A DNA stretch of 40,642 nt from a virus, in the IMG/VR virus record IMGVR_UViG_3300035070_001610, positions 1 through 40,642 of that record, one strand, 5' to 3'. Positions within the stretch are counted from its first letter, which is position 1; each line of letters begins with the position of its first letter. Shown here in pieces: positions 6,169 to 14,282 of this stretch. The position numbers and the translations under genes are program-made. Below the pieces are notes generated by a model. That model was not told where the DNA came from. It did no database searches and worked only from the letters and a program-made list of their open reading frames with translations.

Positions 6169-8699
6169 CAACACAGACTAGGATGGAGCGGCAACTAGAG
6201 TTGGAAATGCGGGCTAATGATTACTCGCATGACCGTTTAATGAAAATCATCCAAAAGAGAACCGCGTCAGGTAATGCAGATGAGTTACTAGAGGGTCGTT
6301 TGATCCTACTACACAGCATTGACCGACTCTCAGAGAAACTCAAGGAGTATTTTGACGCCCCGCTACGGGGTAAAGCTGGCTCAGTTCGCAATATCCTAGC
6401 TGAGGAGTTTGAGACTAGTACAAAGGACCTAGCCTATGTGATCTTAGTGACCATGGTTCGATATATCTCTCAGGAGAATACAGTGCCTGTGTCGCATATG
6501 ATTAGGACACTGAATAAAAACATCCACGACAGTATTCTAGTAAGGAGGCTAGATAGAGAAGCTGCTACGCTGGGGTCGTTTGTTGATAGACGGTTCCGTA
6601 AGAGGTCCGCTGAGTTTCGTCAAACCGAGAAACTAAAGATCGTCCAGCGTCAGGACAGTATGAAGGAAAGCAACCTAACACCTCTAACGGCTTACCTAGG
6701 TGCTTCTTTACTTGATATTGTAATGAAGAGTGGGATCAACATCATCGAACTCAAGGTCATTAGGCAGAAAGATAAGACCACCCGCTACATCGTCTACACA
6801 GATGAGTGTTACCGAATGGTCCTACAGAGCCGCAGTATCCTCCTAGAGGATTACAGGAGATATCCTATTCTCGTGGTAAAGCCTAAGGACTGGACAACAT
6901 ATAAAGGCAGTGGAGGTTACTACACAACTTCGATCTATAAGCTGTCTATGATCAAGGCCCGCACCGAGACTCGAGGTATCCTACAGCGCTACTTCAATAC
7001 TCACGAAACTGAGAACTTAGCGACAATCCTAAACACTCTGCAAGCTACCCCATGGAGAATCAACCAGCGGGTGTTTGAGGTGATGGATTATGTGTTCACC
7101 AACAACATCGAGGACCCTAACTACCCTAGGCACAATCCTCGACTAGTCGGTCGGTTACCTCTCAACGCTACTATGGAGCCTGAGGATTACATCAACCCTC
7201 ACAACTATGGTAATATTCATAAAGATGGCCCTAAGAAAGGCCTACCTACCGAGAAGGCTATGTGGCGTAAGCGTTTTGCCGACATTGAGACCCAGAGGGA
7301 TATCTGTATCTCTAATAATGGTAGGGCTCTTATGCAGAATATGATCATGGCTAACGCTAGAGAGTATCTAAACGAGGAGAAACTCTACTTCAGCTACCAA
7401 TACGATAGCAGGGGTCGTATCTATCCCATCCAACAACACTTACAGCCCCAAGGCTCAGGTAACATCAAGTCGTTGCTTGAGTTTGCTACAGGCAGTAAGA
7501 TCGAAACTGAGGAACAGCATCGCTGGTTCTTGATCCACGGTGCTAACACTTACGGGTTCGATAAGTTGTTGTATGAAGATCGGATCGCTAAGATCATGGA
7601 ACTTGAAAGCGACATCCTAGCTGCTGCTGATGACCCTATGGCTAACAGGCAGTTCTGGGGTGGTTGTGATGATCCTTATATGTTTCTCGCATGGTGTTTT
7701 GAGTACGCAGACTACAAGCGTGACCCTAAAGCCTTCGAAAGTCACATACCTATCGCCTTAGATGCCACCTGTAGCGGCATACAGCTTTACTCAGGCCTCT
7801 TACGGGATGCTGAGGGGGCTAGGTCCGTAAACGTCATTGGGGACACCAGAGAGGATGTTTACCAGAAGGTCGCTGATCGTGTTAATCAATACCTCGAGGA
7901 AGGTAACTACCAGAAACTATTCTACTACACTGACAAAGCAGGTGATGATCACATCCTAGACGTCGTTCCAATGGCTAACAGCTTCAAAGGGAAGGTCACT
8001 AGGAGCCTCGTTAAACGTAATGTGATGACTCAACCATACTCAGTAACTAAGCGGGGTATGTATGATCAAATCATTGACGAGCTCACAGAAGTGGAGAATA
8101 ATAATAAGAAGTTCTGGGTAGGTGATATGTGGGCGGCTGCGAAGCTGTTATCAGACCTCAACGACAGGGCGATTCAAGACATCGTTAAAGGAGCTAGGGT
8201 CGGTCAGGAGTACCTTAAGAAGGTCACGCAAGACCTTGTAAAGAGAGGAGAACATGTTGCTTACAGAACACCCCTAACAAACTTTCCAGTAGTCCAGCGA
8301 ATTGGCAACAGGAAGGAGGAAAGAGTCCGCACACCAATCGGTAGACTCACAATCCGAACACCAACAGATACTCTAGACAAACTTAGAATGGGTAACGGTA
8401 TTGCACCTAACTTTATTCACAGTTTGGATGCAGCTTTGTTGGCAACTACGGTTCTAAAACTAGCTGATGAGGGCTGTGAGAATTTTCACATGATCCATGA
8501 CAGTTATGGTGTTCCTATTGGTCAAGTAGAGAACTTGAATAAGCTCGTCAGAGAGACTTTTGTAGAGCTATTTGAGTGTGATCCACTATATAGATTTGTG
8601 GACACAGTTAATCACAACTTCGAGCACAGACCTGAGGACATTATGCTGAATACTCTAAATCTAGAGGAAGTCATTGATTCTAAATACATTTTCTCTTAA
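6165..8699 (+). CDS. T7-type single-subunit RNA polymerase
   Basis: An 844-residue DNA-dependent RNA polymerase (T7 gp1 has 883). The conserved elements are present in order: DxRGR at 414-418, motif A with catalytic D533 in LDATCSGIQ, motif B with K617 in KRNVMTQPY, and motif C with catalytic D779 in HDSYG. It would take over transcription of middle and late genes and prime replication at its promoters. The start overlaps the previous stop and has AAAAAGGAG 5 bases upstream. Three near-identical promoter-like 27-mers elsewhere in the window are its probable targets, one of them beginning two bases after this gene. Confidence 0.98.
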   Translation: MTTQTRMERQLELEMRANDYSHDRLMKIIQKRTASGNADELLEGRLILLHSIDRLSEKLKEYFDAPLRGKAGSVRNILAEEFETSTKDLAYVILVTMVRYISQENTVPVSHMIRTLNKNIHDSILVRRLDREAATLGSFVDRRFRKRSAEFRQTEKLKIVQRQDSMKESNLTPLTAYLGASLLDIVMKSGINIIELKVIRQKDKTTRYIVYTDECYRMVLQSRSILLEDYRRYPILVVKPKDWTTYKGSGGYYTTSIYKLSMIKARTETRGILQRYFNTHETENLATILNTLQATPWRINQRVFEVMDYVFTNNIEDPNYPRHNPRLVGRLPLNATMEPEDYINPHNYGNIHKDGPKKGLPTEKAMWRKRFADIETQRDICISNNGRALMQNMIMANAREYLNEEKLYFSYQYDSRGRIYPIQQHLQPQGSGNIKSLLEFATGSKIETEEQHRWFLIHGANTYGFDKLLYEDRIAKIMELESDILAAADDPMANRQFWGGCDDPYMFLAWCFEYADYKRDPKAFESHIPIALDATCSGIQLYSGLLRDAEGARSVNVIGDTREDVYQKVADRVNQYLEEGNYQKLFYYTDKAGDDHILDVVPMANSFKGKVTRSLVKRNVMTQPYSVTKRGMYDQIIDELTEVENNNKKFWVGDMWAAAKLLSDLNDRAIQDIVKGARVGQEYLKKVTQDLVKRGEHVAYRTPLTNFPVVQRIGNRKEERVRTPIGRLTIRTPTDTLDKLRMGNGIAPNFIHSLDAALLATTVLKLADEGCENFHMIHDSYGVPIGQVENLNKLVRETFVELFECDPLYRFVDTVNHNFEHRPEDIMLNTLNLEEVIDSKYIFS

Positions 8700-8700
8700 A

Positions 8701-8727
8701 TGCCCCTTGAAAGCCCTCTATAGATAG
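8701..8727 (+). promoter_or_regulatory. Phage RNA polymerase promoter, copy 1
   Basis: A 27-base element with CCCCTTGAAAG followed, three bases on, by CTCTATAGATAG. It matches copies at 18369-18395 and 39651-39677. The CTATAG core with initiation at G is what T7 and SP6 promoters have. It lies immediately after the RNA polymerase gene and upstream of the single-strand-binding protein, the position of T7 origin promoters. It should drive the replication genes and could prime replication. Confidence 0.8.
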
Positions 8728-8753
8728 AACCCAATTAAGACTAATAGAACCCT

Positions 8754-8881
8754 CTTAAAGAATCTTAAAGACTTCTTAAAGACTTCTTAAAGACTTCTAT
8801 AATAATTATTATTATAATAACTATAATAGTAATAACTAAAGATTCTTAAAGATTCTTAAAGAGTCTTAAAGATACCCAAAG
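8754..8881. other. Candidate replication origin: phased CTTAAAG array
   Basis: CTTAAAG occurs exactly at 8754, 8764, 8775 and 8786, and again at 8845, 8855 and 8865, all in the same direction and 10-11 bases apart. Variants ACTAAAG (8835) and CCCAAAG (8875) extend the second group. Between the groups is a 14-bp A/T palindrome, ataataattattat, at 8799-8812. The region is non-coding, A/T-rich and downstream of a phage promoter, as in the T7 primary origin. Helical phasing suggests cooperative protein binding on one face of the DNA. Confidence 0.6.
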
Positions 8882-8899
8882 CCTAAAAGGAGACAACTA

Positions 8900-9532
8900 A
8901 TGGCTATTACTAAACCCTTCGCAGTTAAAGGCACTAACGCAACCTCACCGAAAGGTAAGGCTCTGTGGTGTAAATTCAAAGAACCTGACACAAAGTTCAA
9001 CGCTAAAGGCGAACTCTCTACTGACTTGGTTTGTGATCCTAATGATCCAGCGGTCCAAGCTTACGTCGAGAAACTAGAGAACCTCGTTGATATCGCTTAC
9101 AACGAGACTTGTGAGTCCCTAGGGCCAGCACGAGCCCGTGAGGTTCGTAAGAGCCCAGTCTACAAAGAGGAATTTGATGCTAGTGGTAACCCAACTGGTA
9201 ACATCATTTTCAAATACAAACTCAAAGACCTCACAGACCGACGAGATCGTGGTGATGCTACGGAAGTTCTCGTAGTAGATGCTAAACGTAACCGCCTTGG
9301 TAAAGATGCCCCTCTCGTAGGCAATGGTTCAACTATCCGCGTAGTCAGCTATGCAAACCCTTACTACATGGCTTCTACAAAGATCGTAGGCCTTAGCCAC
9401 ATCTGGTCTAAGATGCAGATCATCGAGCTTGTAGAGTTCTCTGGAGGCGGTAGTGATGACTTTGAAGACGAAGATGGTTTTATTGACGAAGCTGCTGACG
9501 AAGTATCTGACTTCGCTTCAGATGATTTTTAA
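8900..9532 (+). CDS. Single-stranded DNA-binding protein, gp2.5-like
   Basis: A 210-residue protein of T7 gp2.5 type. The family binds single-stranded DNA and organises the phage replisome. The body has the expected alternating basic and aromatic sequence (GKALWCKFKEPDTKFN, FKYKLKDL). The last 35 residues are very acidic and end in DDF, the hallmark tail that contacts polymerase and helicase. AAAAGGAGA lies before the ATG. It is the first gene after the promoter and heptamer array, so it should be strongly expressed. Confidence 0.92.
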   Translation: MAITKPFAVKGTNATSPKGKALWCKFKEPDTKFNAKGELSTDLVCDPNDPAVQAYVEKLENLVDIAYNETCESLGPARAREVRKSPVYKEEFDASGNPTGNIIFKYKLKDLTDRRDRGDATEVLVVDAKRNRLGKDAPLVGNGSTIRVVSYANPYYMASTKIVGLSHIWSKMQIIELVEFSGGGSDDFEDEDGFIDEAADEVSDFASDDF

Positions 9533-9990
9533 TGACTGGTAAGTCAAAGCACGACAATCCTCTGTCCAGTAATGGGCAGGGGGTTCCTGCTGAACAATCA
9601 TTCGATGTGCCTATTCGGTTAGAGATTGGTGTTAACAAAAAGAAAACACATTACCTCAACCTTGGTAACTACCGTAACTGGCAGTTCCAAGTATCTAACC
9701 AAATGAAGAAGACTTTTAAGATCAAGATTGCGGAGACTGTCCGCGCTCTTAAGCCTGTGTCTGGTCCTGTAAGGATCACATACTCAATCTTTTATCCAAC
9801 ACGCAGATTATTTGACGTCGATAACATCGGCTCTGTGGTATGTAAGTTTACTCTAGACGCCCTAGTGGAGTTTGATGTGCTTGAGGATGATAACTACAAG
9901 TTCGTCCCCGAGATAAACTTCGAGTTTGGTGGTGTAGACAAAGAGAACCCACGCTGCGTTGTGAAAATCGAGGAGATATCTGATGACTAA
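9532..9990 (+). CDS. RusA-type Holliday junction resolvase
   Basis: A 152-residue protein with the RusA signature: D95-x-D97-N in FDVDNIG, D109 in TLDAL, and D119-D120 in VLEDDNYKFVPEI. RusA enzymes are dimeric, metal-dependent endonucleases that resolve four-way junctions. In T7 this position holds endonuclease I (gp3), which also resolves branched DNA before packaging; this gene probably replaces it. It starts on the SSB stop codon (TAATG). The first 25 residues look unstructured. Confidence 0.85.
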   Translation: MTGKSKHDNPLSSNGQGVPAEQSFDVPIRLEIGVNKKKTHYLNLGNYRNWQFQVSNQMKKTFKIKIAETVRALKPVSGPVRITYSIFYPTRRLFDVDNIGSVVCKFTLDALVEFDVLEDDNYKFVPEINFEFGGVDKENPRCVVKIEEISDD

Positions 9991-10099
9991 TTTTGGAAAC
10001 CTAGAATATGACATTGAGGAAGCTCGTCACTACGGAATCACCGTAAGCGAGTATATTGATTACAAAAAGGATATGGAGTTTTACTATGGTTTTAAGTAG
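9983..10099 (+). CDS. Small protein, unknown
   Basis: A 38-residue acidic, tyrosine-rich protein, MTNFGNLEYD to YYGFK. A strong GAGGAGA lies 8 bases before the ATG, inside the end of the resolvase gene, which it overlaps by 8 bases; the next gene starts 14 bases before its own stop. The close packing supports a real gene. Function unknown. Confidence 0.55.
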   Translation: MTNFGNLEYDIEEARHYGITVSEYIDYKKDMEFYYGFK

Positions 10100-10253
10100 A
10101 GAACAATTCATCAAGGCTACTCGTTCAGAGCTTATGTTTGAAAACGATTGGATGGATTACGCAGAAGCTAATCAACTAGCCCTAGAAGAGTGGGAGGATT
10201 TTGATTACATCATTGGCGCTGTTACCGATGGAGACTTAGAGGATGTACAATGA
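10086..10253 (+). CDS. Small acidic protein, unknown
   Basis: A 55-residue, acidic, helical protein, MVLSREQFIK to GDLEDVQ. The ATG at 10086 has GGAG 8 bases upstream; an in-frame upstream start near 10056 lacks one. It overlaps both neighbours (14 bases before, 11 bases after), which couples it to the primase-helicase gene. No family recognised. Confidence 0.55.
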   Translation: MVLSREQFIKATRSELMFENDWMDYAEANQLALEEWEDFDYIIGAVTDGDLEDVQ

Positions 10254-11880
10254 GAATTCTGAGAGCGAATTTACGCATCATAGCCAGTGCGATGCTTGTG
10301 GTAGTTCTGACGCCAATGCTAATTATTCTAACGGCACTAGCTACTGTTTCGCCTGTGGGAAGTGGGATAAAGGAGAAGATGGAATGTCTTCAATACCGCC
10401 ACGCAATAAACATACTAACATGGACCTGCTAACTTATGACTACGTTGACCTAGCTAAACGTAAGATACCTGAGAGTATCTGTAAGCAGTTCCGCTATGGA
10501 CTAGGTCAGGATCGTAACGGTAACAAAGTCCAAATCGCTAACTACTTCGATAAAGACAAACAGGTAGTTGGTCAGAAGCTTCGGTATGCTAACAAAGACT
10601 TCAAGTTCATTGGTGACGCTAAGGCCTCTACAATGTTCGGTCAGTCTCTCTGGGGTAACTCAGGTAGGAAGCTGGTTATTACCGAAGGGGAGATTGACGC
10701 TCTCTCATACGCCACTGCAACAGACGGTAAGTATCCTGTCGTATCACTACGAGGCGGAGCTAACTCTGCTAAGAAAGAGATAGCACAGCACATCGAGTGG
10801 ATCACAGGCTACGACGAAGTTTACATCTGGTTTGATAATGACGATGCTGGCCGACAGGCTGTCAATGACGTTGTTCAACTCATCCCAGTAGATAAGCTAC
10901 GTATCATCCGCCACCCTGACTACAAGGACGCTAATGATGTCCTCCAGTACAAGGGCAAAGCTGGTGTGATCCAATCCTTCTATAACGCAGAGCGATACAA
11001 ACCCGATGACATCGTAACCCCGATGGATATGTTGGATACAATCGCTGAGCCTATTGAAGTTGGTTTCGCATATGCTTACGATGGACTCACACAAATGCTC
11101 TATGGACGCCGCTTCGGTGAAGTTGTAACTGTAGGTGCTGGGGTGAGTGTCGGTAAGACAGACTTTGTGATGACACAGATGGCACACGATATCAGCAAGG
11201 GTTGGAAGGTTGCTACCTTCATGCTGGAGCAAAGCGTTAAGGAGACCCTCCTACGCACAGCTGGTAAACTTGATGGTAAACACTATCACTTACCGAATAT
11301 CGAAGTCGATAAAGATGCTTTGAAAGAGACTGTAGGTTCAATGGATGGTAGCCTGTTTATGTTTGACAACTTCGGTGCAAACACTTGGGAAGTCATCCGA
11401 GAGAAGATTAGGTATATGTCGTATAACTACGAATGTCGTATCTTCTACATTGATAACCTCACAGCTCTTAACTCTCACGCAGCTGATGAAAGACGTAACC
11501 TCGATGCTCTTATGAGTGAGGTTGCGGGTCTAGCTAAAGAACTAGACATTTGGATTATGCTTGTGTCTCACCTCAACCCTCCTAAGACAGGGCCTAGCCA
11601 CGAAGCTGGGGGTAAGACTGAGCAGAATCAATTCACGGGTTCGAGGTCCATTATGCGGTGGTCATACACAATGCTAGGCATTGAACGTAACACACTCCAT
11701 GAAGACATCGACGAGAGAAACAAAGGTCTTATCCGAGTTCTTAAGGACCGCTATTCAGGCAGTGCTACAGGACGTACCGTTGGTTTCCACTACGACCGCG
11801 ATACAGGTCTTGTACATGAGACTGAGACGGACTTCGAGATAGAACAAACAGGAGACACTGGTGGCGACAGCGACTTCTAG
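10243..11880 (+). CDS. Primase-helicase, gp4-like
   Basis: A 545-residue fused DnaG-type primase and DnaB-type helicase (T7 gp4 has 566). A zinc-binding domain comes first (C16, C19, C35, C38). A TOPRIM primase core follows (ITEGEIDALS, then IWFDNDDAGR). The hexameric helicase has Walker A with K305 (GAGVSVGKTD), Walker B (IFYIDNLTAL) and VSHLNPP. The C-terminus is acidic and ends DSDF, as expected for polymerase contact. A second ATG at 10384 (Met48), preceded by AAGGAGA, would make a form without the zinc domain, like T7 gp4B. Confidence 0.96.
   Translation: MYNENSESEFTHHSQCDACGSSDANANYSNGTSYCFACGKWDKGEDGMSSIPPRNKHTNMDLLTYDYVDLAKRKIPESICKQFRYGLGQDRNGNKVQIANYFDKDKQVVGQKLRYANKDFKFIGDAKASTMFGQSLWGNSGRKLVITEGEIDALSYATATDGKYPVVSLRGGANSAKKEIAQHIEWITGYDEVYIWFDNDDAGRQAVNDVVQLIPVDKLRIIRHPDYKDANDVLQYKGKAGVIQSFYNAERYKPDDIVTPMDMLDTIAEPIEVGFAYAYDGLTQMLYGRRFGEVVTVGAGVSVGKTDFVMTQMAHDISKGWKVATFMLEQSVKETLLRTAGKLDGKHYHLPNIEVDKDALKETVGSMDGSLFMFDNFGANTWEVIREKIRYMSYNYECRIFYIDNLTALNSHAADERRNLDALMSEVAGLAKELDIWIMLVSHLNPPKTGPSHEAGGKTEQNQFTGSRSIMRWSYTMLGIERNTLHEDIDERNKGLIRVLKDRYSGSATGRTVGFHYDRDTGLVHETETDFEIEQTGDTGGDSDF
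10384..11880 (+). CDS. Probable short form of the helicase (gp4B-like)
   Basis: The same frame as the full-length protein, restarted at Met48 (MSSIPP), giving about 498 residues. AAGGAGA at 10370-10375 is 8 bases from this ATG and is stronger than the site of the long form. The start lies 9 residues after the last zinc ligand, Cys38, so the short protein keeps the TOPRIM and helicase parts but cannot recognise primer sites. T7 makes a comparable pair and uses mixed hexamers. Inferred from sequence only. Confidence 0.55.
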   Translation: MSSIPPRNKHTNMDLLTYDYVDLAKRKIPESICKQFRYGLGQDRNGNKVQIANYFDKDKQVVGQKLRYANKDFKFIGDAKASTMFGQSLWGNSGRKLVITEGEIDALSYATATDGKYPVVSLRGGANSAKKEIAQHIEWITGYDEVYIWFDNDDAGRQAVNDVVQLIPVDKLRIIRHPDYKDANDVLQYKGKAGVIQSFYNAERYKPDDIVTPMDMLDTIAEPIEVGFAYAYDGLTQMLYGRRFGEVVTVGAGVSVGKTDFVMTQMAHDISKGWKVATFMLEQSVKETLLRTAGKLDGKHYHLPNIEVDKDALKETVGSMDGSLFMFDNFGANTWEVIREKIRYMSYNYECRIFYIDNLTALNSHAADERRNLDALMSEVAGLAKELDIWIMLVSHLNPPKTGPSHEAGGKTEQNQFTGSRSIMRWSYTMLGIERNTLHEDIDERNKGLIRVLKDRYSGSATGRTVGFHYDRDTGLVHETETDFEIEQTGDTGGDSDF

Positions 11881-11894
11881 GTAAAGGAGACAAT

Positions 11895-13691
11895 ATGTCT
11901 ACAGTCATATATGATTGTGAAACTGATGGCCTCTACGAGGAGGCTACAAAGGTTCATTGTATTGCTTTGAAAGTAGACGATGGACCAACACAACTCTTTA
12001 CCGATATTGATAAAGCGGTAGAGATTCTAAATAATGCTGATTTAACAGTAGCTCATAATGGCATCAACTTCGACGCCCCTACTCTGGAGAAACTAGGTTA
12101 CAACCTGACGTCTCCTACAAGGGACACTTTGATTATGTCACGACTAGCTCACCCAAACATCAGCATAACTGACGCGAACCGAAAGACTATCCCACCTAAG
12201 CTTAAGGGATCACACAGTCTCAAGGCTTGGGGATATCGTCTCCGCAAACTCAAAGGTGACTTTGGTGAAACTTCCGACTGGAAAACATACTCCGACGAAA
12301 TGGGTGAGTATTGTAAGTTGGACGTTGATGTTACGTATGCCTTGTACAATAAACTTCTAGGGCGAAACATACCAGAAGAGGCTATCTGGATCGAACAGGA
12401 GTTCGCTCGAATCATTAGCCGACAGGAGAAACATGGTGTCTACTTCAACATCAAAGCAGCGGAGCAGATGCACATTGACCTTATCAACGAGGTCGATATC
12501 GCTGAAGCTAAGCTATTCAAAACCTTCACCCCACTCCAAACATGGACCCCTAAGCCCTACCCTAAAATTGCCTACAAGCAGAACGGGGAAAAGTCACAGG
12601 TCCTAATCAATCAGGAGAAACTTGGTTGTCACTATAACGACCATGGTGAATGGGGTTACTACAAAGAAGTCCATTTCAATCCATCCAGCAGGCAACATAT
12701 CGCTCGCTGGTTATCTGAGGTCTACGGGTGGAAACCCAAGGATCACACAGAGAAGGGAACTCCGATGATCAACGAAAAGGTCCTCGAGGCTCTAGACTTT
12801 CCTGAAGGCAAACTACTCGCCCATTACTTTAATGTTGTGAAGCTTAGAGGGCAGTTAGCTGACGGTAAGAACGCTTGGATGAAGATGGTAGGTAGCGGAG
12901 ACCGTATCAGAGGCCGTGTAAACACCCTAGGAGCCGTAAGTCGACGCTGTACACACTCCAACCCCAATATGGCCCAAGTGCCCTCTCCTCGCTCTTATAT
13001 GGGCAAGGAAGCACGACAGCTATTCACAGTACCTCGAGGTAAGAAACTTGTAGGGGCAGACCTTAGTGGTCTCGAGCTACGAGTCTTTGCACATTACCTC
13101 GCCAGATACGATGGAGGCGCTTATGCTGACGTCATCCTCAACGGTGATATCCACACCTATAACCAAAAAGCAGCTGGTCTCGAGACTAGAGATATGGCTA
13201 AGACGTTCATCTACGGTGTCCTTTATGGGGCAGGTGACGCTAAGGTAGGAGAGATCGTAGGAGGCACAGCTGAGGCGGGACGTCAACTTAAGGAACGCTT
13301 CTTTAGGTCCGTGCCTGCTTATAAGAGATTGTTAGATGCTGTAGGTACCGCTTACAAGCAGAACGGCTTTCTCAAGGCACTAGACGGTAATCCATACCAC
13401 ATCCGATCGGCTCACTCAGCACTCAATACCCTCCTACAGGGAGCAGGTGCATTAATAGCTAAGCAATGGGTTATTGAAATCGACAAAGAACTAAACAGAA
13501 AATACGCAAATAGATATGAGTTCATCCTACAGGTCCACGACGAAGTGGAGCTAGAAGTTGATGCTGATATCGCAGAAGATGTAGCGCGTATTTGCGAGGC
13601 CTCATCTCTGAAGGCTGGGGAAATCCTAAAGATTAGGATGCCAGTTCACTCAGAAGGTAAGGTAGGAGACACATGGTACGATGTACACTAA
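11895..13691 (+). CDS. Family A DNA polymerase, gp5-like
   Basis: A 598-residue replicative polymerase with proofreading. The exonuclease has D7 and E9 in YDCETDGL and a second motif in VAHNGINFD. The polymerase has motif A with D389 (ADLSGLELR), motif B with R432 and K436 (RDMAKTFIYG), and motif C with D549-E550 (VHDEVELEV). T7 gp5 is 704 residues long; the missing length is about what the thioredoxin-binding insertion plus some loops would take, so processivity may not depend on thioredoxin. AAAGGAGA precedes the ATG. Confidence 0.97.
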   Translation: MSTVIYDCETDGLYEEATKVHCIALKVDDGPTQLFTDIDKAVEILNNADLTVAHNGINFDAPTLEKLGYNLTSPTRDTLIMSRLAHPNISITDANRKTIPPKLKGSHSLKAWGYRLRKLKGDFGETSDWKTYSDEMGEYCKLDVDVTYALYNKLLGRNIPEEAIWIEQEFARIISRQEKHGVYFNIKAAEQMHIDLINEVDIAEAKLFKTFTPLQTWTPKPYPKIAYKQNGEKSQVLINQEKLGCHYNDHGEWGYYKEVHFNPSSRQHIARWLSEVYGWKPKDHTEKGTPMINEKVLEALDFPEGKLLAHYFNVVKLRGQLADGKNAWMKMVGSGDRIRGRVNTLGAVSRRCTHSNPNMAQVPSPRSYMGKEARQLFTVPRGKKLVGADLSGLELRVFAHYLARYDGGAYADVILNGDIHTYNQKAAGLETRDMAKTFIYGVLYGAGDAKVGEIVGGTAEAGRQLKERFFRSVPAYKRLLDAVGTAYKQNGFLKALDGNPYHIRSAHSALNTLLQGAGALIAKQWVIEIDKELNRKYANRYEFILQVHDEVELEVDADIAEDVARICEASSLKAGEILKIRMPVHSEGKVGDTWYDVH

Positions 13692-13701
13692 GGAGACAAC
13701 A

Positions 13702-13932
13702 ATGACTGATCCAGTAAACAACCCAGCCCACTACAACCAATCAGGTGGTATTGAGTGTATTGTAGCTATTAATGCTATGACCAGTACCATGAAGGGCGCT
13801 AGTGCTTATATGAGTGGCAACATTCTTAAGTACCTATGGCGTCATGAATACAAGAATGGCCTCGAGGACCTCAAGAAGGCCCAATGGTACCTAAACAAAC
13901 TAATCGAAGACTATCAGGAGAGCCATAAATGA
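13702..13932 (+). CDS. DUF3310 protein
   Basis: A 76-residue protein matching the DUF3310 pattern: NPAHYNQSGGIECI, then SGNILKYLWRHEYKNGLEDLKKAQWYLNKLI. This unit also occurs in T7 gp1.7, a nucleotide kinase-related protein, so a role in nucleotide metabolism is plausible. ATG 13702 follows AAGGAGA; an in-frame ATG at 13681 overlaps the polymerase gene and has a poorer site. The gene overlaps mazG by 4 bases. Confidence 0.85.
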   Translation: MTDPVNNPAHYNQSGGIECIVAINAMTSTMKGASAYMSGNILKYLWRHEYKNGLEDLKKAQWYLNKLIEDYQESHK

Positions 13933-14282
13933 ATCGGACTAAAACAGCCGTAGACTTCAGTATCAGACCACCCACTGACGATTACTCTAAGTGGGTTGAG
14001 ACGCTTATCCTGACCTCAGGTGAGACCCGCATCGTCGAGAACACTCTCGGCCTTGTAGGGGAAGCTGGGGAGGTCGCTGAGAAAATCAAAAAGAAACTTC
14101 GGGATGGCTCAGACGTCAAACCATATGAGATCATCAAGGAGCTAGGGGATGTAGTATTCTACGCTACCGCACTAGCCAACGCCTTTGGGTCTAGCCTAGC
14201 CGAAGTACAACATATGAATCAAGAGAAGCTTAATAGCCGCAAAGAACGCGGCACCCTCAGAGGTAATGGAGATAATCGGTGA
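13929..14282 (+). CDS. mazG: MazG-type nucleotide pyrophosphohydrolase
   Basis: A 117-residue single-domain MazG-like protein. The metal-binding ExxE is E45-x-x-E48 in GLVGEAGEVAEK, and the second motif ExxD is E71-x-x-D74 in KELGDVVFY. These enzymes hydrolyse nucleoside triphosphates to monophosphates plus pyrophosphate. In marine phages MazG is proposed to sanitise or rebalance nucleotide pools or affect alarmones. It sits between the DUF3310 and DUF1127 genes upstream of the ribonucleotide reductase and overlaps both neighbours, so it belongs to the nucleotide unit. Confidence 0.9.
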   Translation: MNRTKTAVDFSIRPPTDDYSKWVETLILTSGETRIVENTLGLVGEAGEVAEKIKKKLRDGSDVKPYEIIKELGDVVFYATALANAFGSSLAEVQHMNQEKLNSRKERGTLRGNGDNR

